Part shown: in pieces, positions 62,725-64,000 of the stretch
Layout of the letters: each line of letters starts with the position of its first letter
Numbering within the stretch: the first letter of the stretch is position 1
DNA from: Streptantibioticus cattleyicolor NRRL 8057 = DSM 46488
Lineage (GTDB): Bacteria; Actinomycetota; Actinomycetes; Streptomycetales; Streptomycetaceae
DNA length: 64,000 nt
Reading direction: 5' to 3'
Assembly: GCF_000240165.1 (NCBI RefSeq)
Contig: NC_017585.1
Location: 248,001 to 312,000, forward strand
The notes under the pieces: model-generated
Told to the model about the DNA's origin: nothing
The model's input: the letters and a program-made list of their open reading frames with translations, nothing else
Databases searched by the model: none
Made by a program: the position numbers and the translations under genes

Positions 62725-63627
62725 CTACGCGTTCCAGGGCCGCCCCGCGTCGAGCAACGCCAGCTCCAGCCCGCGCAGCCGGTCCGGGGCGGCGACCAGT
62801 TCGTAGCCGGTGACCCGGTCGCCGGCGCTGGTGACGAGGACGGCGAGCCGCAACCGGCCGTACGGCGCCACCGCGATGCCCACGACGCCGTCGACCAGCA
62901 GTGCCTCCGCGAGGTGCGCGTTCCGCCCGAAGACGGCGATCTCCCGGGCCACGGCGTGGGCGCCGGTCACCTCGGCCGGCCGGCCCGCGACCGGCGCCGC
63001 GGGGTCCGCGCGCCGTACGACGTCGGGGGCGAGGACGGCGAGTATCGCGTCGAGGTCGCCCGCCCGCGACGCCGCCAGGAAGGCTTCCACCACGCCGCGC
63101 TGGCGCGCGAGTTCCGCACCGGACACGGCCGGGGCGCCGCGCACCTTGCGGCGGGCCCGGCTGGCGAGTTGCTTGGCGGCGGCGAGCGAGCGGCCGACGA
63201 CGGGCGCGATCTCGCCGAACGGCACCGCGAACATGTCGTGCAGCACGAAGGCGACCCGTTCGGCGGGGCCCAGCCGGACCAGGACGACCAGCACGGCGCG
63301 TCCCACCGAGTCGGCCAGCAGTGTCCGCTGTTCCGGGTCGCCGTCCACGCCGGTGTCCCGGTCCTCCTCGGGCCCCGGCAGCCCGGCCGGCCTCTCCCGC
63401 CGGGCGGCGCGGGAACGCAGCATGTCCAGGCAGATCCGGGAGACCGTGGTGGTGAGCCAACCGCCCATGGTGTCGATGGCGTCCGCGTCGGCGCGGGCCA
63501 GCCGCAGCCAGGCCTCCTGCACGGCGTCCTCCGCCTCGCCGTGCGAGCCGAGCAGGCGGTGGGCGACCGCGCGCAGGCGGTCGCGGTGCGTCTCGAAGTC
63601 CGCCGCGAGGGCGTCGTGCGCGTTCAA
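62725..63627 (-). CDS. ECF RNA polymerase sigma factor of the SigJ group with SnoaL-like C-terminal domain
   Basis: Sigma factor of 300 residues. Region 2 has RLRAVAHRLLGSHGEAEDAV and AWLRLARADADAIDTMGGWL; region 4 has LVRLGPAERVAFVLHDMFAV and SLAAAKQLASRARRKV (HTH). The C-terminal part (about 180-300), GVVEAFLAASRAGDLDAILA, is the NTF2/SnoaL-like domain of the SigJ group, which replaces an anti-sigma factor as a control element. No anti-sigma gene is adjacent. ATG at 63627, divergent from the nitroreductase gene, which may be a target. The missing anti-sigma factor is normal for this group. Confidence 0.95.
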   Translation of the reverse strand: MNAHDALAADFETHRDRLRAVAHRLLGSHGEAEDAVQEAWLRLARADADAIDTMGGWLTTTVSRICLDMLRSRAARRERPAGLPGPEEDRDTGVDGDPEQRTLLADSVGRAVLVVLVRLGPAERVAFVLHDMFAVPFGEIAPVVGRSLAAAKQLASRARRKVRGAPAVSGAELARQRGVVEAFLAASRAGDLDAILAVLAPDVVRRADPAAPVAGRPAEVTGAHAVAREIAVFGRNAHLAEALLVDGVVGIAVAPYGRLRLAVLVTSAGDRVTGYELVAAPDRLRGLELALLDAGRPWNA

Positions 63628-63725
63628 CCGGTCACCTTTCCCCGTGGTCGTCCGTCAACACGGTAGGACCCTCCGGCCGTTGGACGGCCGGGGGGCGGAC
63701 GACCGAGGAAGGAAGGGGCATCTTC

Positions 63726-64000
63726 GTGGATGTCTACGAGGCGGTGGCGAGCCGGCGGGCGGTGCGGCGGTTCAGCGCGGAGCCGGTGCCGCGCGAGGCG
63801 CTGGAGCGTGTGCTGCGCGCCGCGAGACGGTCCCCGTCCGGCGGCAACCTCCAGCCGTGGCACCTCTACGTGCTGACCGGCGCGCCCCTGGCGGACCTGC
63901 GGAAACGCACCGCGGCACGGGTGGCCGCCGGCGACCCCGGTGACCCGCGGGAATACCCGATGTACCCGCCGGAGCTGCGATCCCCGTACCGGGAACGCCG
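63726..64000 (+). CDS. Nitroreductase family protein, N-terminal part (runs off window)
   Basis: The first 91 residues of an FMN-dependent nitroreductase. The start SRRAVRRFSAEPVPREALER is the family signature for FMN binding, followed by ARRSPSGGNLQPWHLYVL. GTG at 63726 is used; GAAGGAAGGGG lies about nine bases upstream. Divergent from the SigJ-type sigma factor gene with a 98-bp gap. The catalytic core continues beyond the window, so the substrate class is unknown. Confidence 0.9.
   Translation, partial: MDVYEAVASRRAVRRFSAEPVPREALERVLRAARRSPSGGNLQPWHLYVLTGAPLADLRKRTAARVAAGDPGDPREYPMYPPELRSPYRER

Overview
The window is very GC-rich, with G/C-ending codons, GTG and TTG starts, AGGAG-type ribosome sites and tightly packed genes. 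Its families (type I PKS, ferredoxin/P450 pairs, SpoIIE phosphatase, long GAPDH, narGHJI, Pls-type polymer synthetase) are typical of Streptomyces or a close relative. I saw no rRNA, tRNA, CRISPR array or transposase. All functional calls rest on motif recognition by eye; nothing was searched.

1-11.2 kb is the edge of a polyketide cluster. A truncated minus-strand PKS gene opens with a KSQ-AT-ACP loading module and continues into KS-AT. Upstream lie a 3Fe-4S ferredoxin, a P450 and a zinc alcohol dehydrogenase on the same strand, then a divergent PadR regulator/FAD monooxygenase pair and an MFS exporter. 11.4-15.5 kb is a three-gene unit: PhyH-type dioxygenase, a glycosyltransferase fused to a degenerate SDR, and a nucleotide-sugar dehydrogenase. 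About 1 kb of apparently non-coding DNA follows.

16.5-26.8 kb is mixed: an unknown protein, NadE, a cytidine/guanine-type deaminase, remnants of a SigJ-like gene, a cupin/SDR pair, and a cobalamin riboswitch driving a BtuF/FecCD/ATPase transporter with a divergent FhuF-like 2Fe-2S protein. An amidohydrolase and TetR and AraC regulators close this part.

26.6-32.5 kb is a hydroxyproline-type catabolic operon (dehydrogenase subunits, DapA-family lyase, proline-racemase-family epimerase, GntR regulator). Two related operator-like sites, one at the operon promoter and one before gntR, suggest a simple regulatory circuit.

32.7-46.6 kb holds a long GAPDH, a DUF4157 (eCIS core) protein bracketed by 34-bp direct repeats, a large SpoIIE-type phosphatase, an RpiR regulator with an EamA transporter and aminotransferase, a secreted VCBS protein, a MarR/SDR pair with twin palindromes, and a Tat-exported GH63-like glycosidase.

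46.6-52.5 kb carries a Pls/PosA-type single-module peptide polymer synthetase (A-PCP-six membrane segments), a divergent SDR and a rhomboid-like membrane protein. 52.5-60 kb is narGHJI with a divergent AraC-type regulator. The end holds an alpha-toroid-like protein, a MOSC remnant, a secreted S53 peptidase, a SigJ-like ECF sigma factor and the start of a nitroreductase.
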